Of a stretch of DNA of 12,583 nucleotides, positions 12,367-12,583 are shown piece by piece. The first letter of the stretch is position 1. Every line of letters starts with the position of its first letter. Source of the stretch: Paracoccaceae bacterium (GTDB lineage: Bacteria > Pseudomonadota > Alphaproteobacteria > Rhodobacterales > Rhodobacteraceae). The notes beneath the pieces are model-generated. The model was not told the DNA's origin. It was given only the letters and a program-made list of their open reading frames with translations, and did not search any database. The position numbers and the translations under genes are program-made. Location: contig JAGRMK010000137.1 of NCBI GenBank assembly GCA_020441345.1, forward strand, positions 2,622 through 15,204. Reading direction: 5' to 3'.

Positions 12367-12583
12367 ATGTCGATAAAAGTCGGGATCATCATGGGCAGCC
12401 AGTCGGACTGGCCGACGATGCGCGAGGCGGCGACCATTCTCGATGAACTGGGCGTCGGGTACGAAGCGCGAATCGTTTCGGCGCATCGCACGCCCGACCG
12501 GCTGTGGGATTATGGCAAGACGGCGGTCGCGCGCGGCCTGCAGGTGATCATCGCCGGAGCGGGCGGCGCGGCGCATCTGCCGG
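12367..12583 (+). CDS. purE: PurE, N5-carboxyaminoimidazole ribonucleotide mutase, N-terminal part (3' end outside window)
   Basis: The first 72 codons of purE are present before the window ends. PurE converts N5-CAIR to CAIR in purine biosynthesis in the cytosol. The N-terminal motif VGIIMGSQSDWPTM (residues 5-18) and the SAHRTP motif (38-43, with the catalytic His40) are intact. AGAGGAAHLP (63-72) leads into the conserved active-site loop. ATG 12367 has GGAGGG at 12357-12362, a good Shine-Dalgarno sequence. purK usually follows, but it lies outside the window. Confidence 0.95.
   Translation, partial: MSIKVGIIMGSQSDWPTMREAATILDELGVGYEARIVSAHRTPDRLWDYGKTAVARGLQVIIAGAGGAAHLP

Noticed and set aside
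1..12583. Mobile elements, CRISPR arrays, tRNA or rRNA genes
   Set aside because: No transposase, integrase, regularly spaced direct repeats or cloverleaf-like sequence was seen; genes are contiguous and uniform in composition.

Overview
The window is GC-rich and densely packed with genes. Protein-level features (a DUF1150 gene beside a small heat-shock gene, a DUF465 gene, accD and folC close together, an NnrU-family protein, a CoxG-like protein) point to an alphaproteobacterium, most likely of the Rhodobacterales/Rhodobacteraceae. This is inferred from gene content and protein style; there is no rRNA or other marker in the window. It reads as ordinary chromosome: no tRNA, rRNA, insertion sequence, phage gene, CRISPR array or origin was seen. 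No stretch without a gene exceeds about 190 bases.

Layout. (1) 1-1386, plus strand: the 3' end of a bufferin-type RiPP operon, with the last 64 codons of a DUF692/MNIO enzyme (BufB), the DUF2063 partner (BufC) and a DoxX-family membrane protein (BufD), joined by overlapping stop and start codons. The precursor gene would lie upstream, outside the window. (2) 1477-2913, plus strand: an amidase-signature hydrolase with its own leader. (3) 7147 down to 2922, minus strand: a run of five genes, tag (3-methyladenine glycosylase), a CPBP membrane protease, accD (acetyl-CoA carboxylase beta subunit), a YdhR-like small monooxygenase and folC. (4) 7281-7976, plus strand: an NnrU-family membrane protein, divergent from tag. 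(5) 8530-7982, minus strand: a CoxG-like SRPBCC protein, divergent from (6) 8695-9372, an orphan NarL/FixJ-type response regulator. (7) 10031-9384, minus strand: hsp20 and DUF1150, preceded by a good heat-shock sigma-32-like promoter and a leader able to fold over the ribosome binding site. (8) 10202-10420, plus strand: a DUF465 helical protein, divergent from hsp20. (9) 10609-11112, plus strand: an unrecognised exported protein. (10) 12245-11142, minus strand: a THUMP-domain RNA methyltransferase of RlmL type, divergent from (11) purE, which starts at 12367 and runs off the end.

Most of the content is housekeeping: fatty-acid precursor synthesis, folate, purine synthesis, base-excision repair and rRNA modification. 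The accessory or stress side is the bufferin operon (probably copper or other metal stress), the heat-shock pair, the orphan response regulator and the exported hypothetical protein. Four convergent gene pairs meet with only 5-29 bases between stop codons and no recognisable intrinsic terminator. The most interesting leads are the bufferin operon, the possible thermosensing hsp20 leader, and several inverted repeats lying just before Shine-Dalgarno sequences or in divergent promoter gaps.
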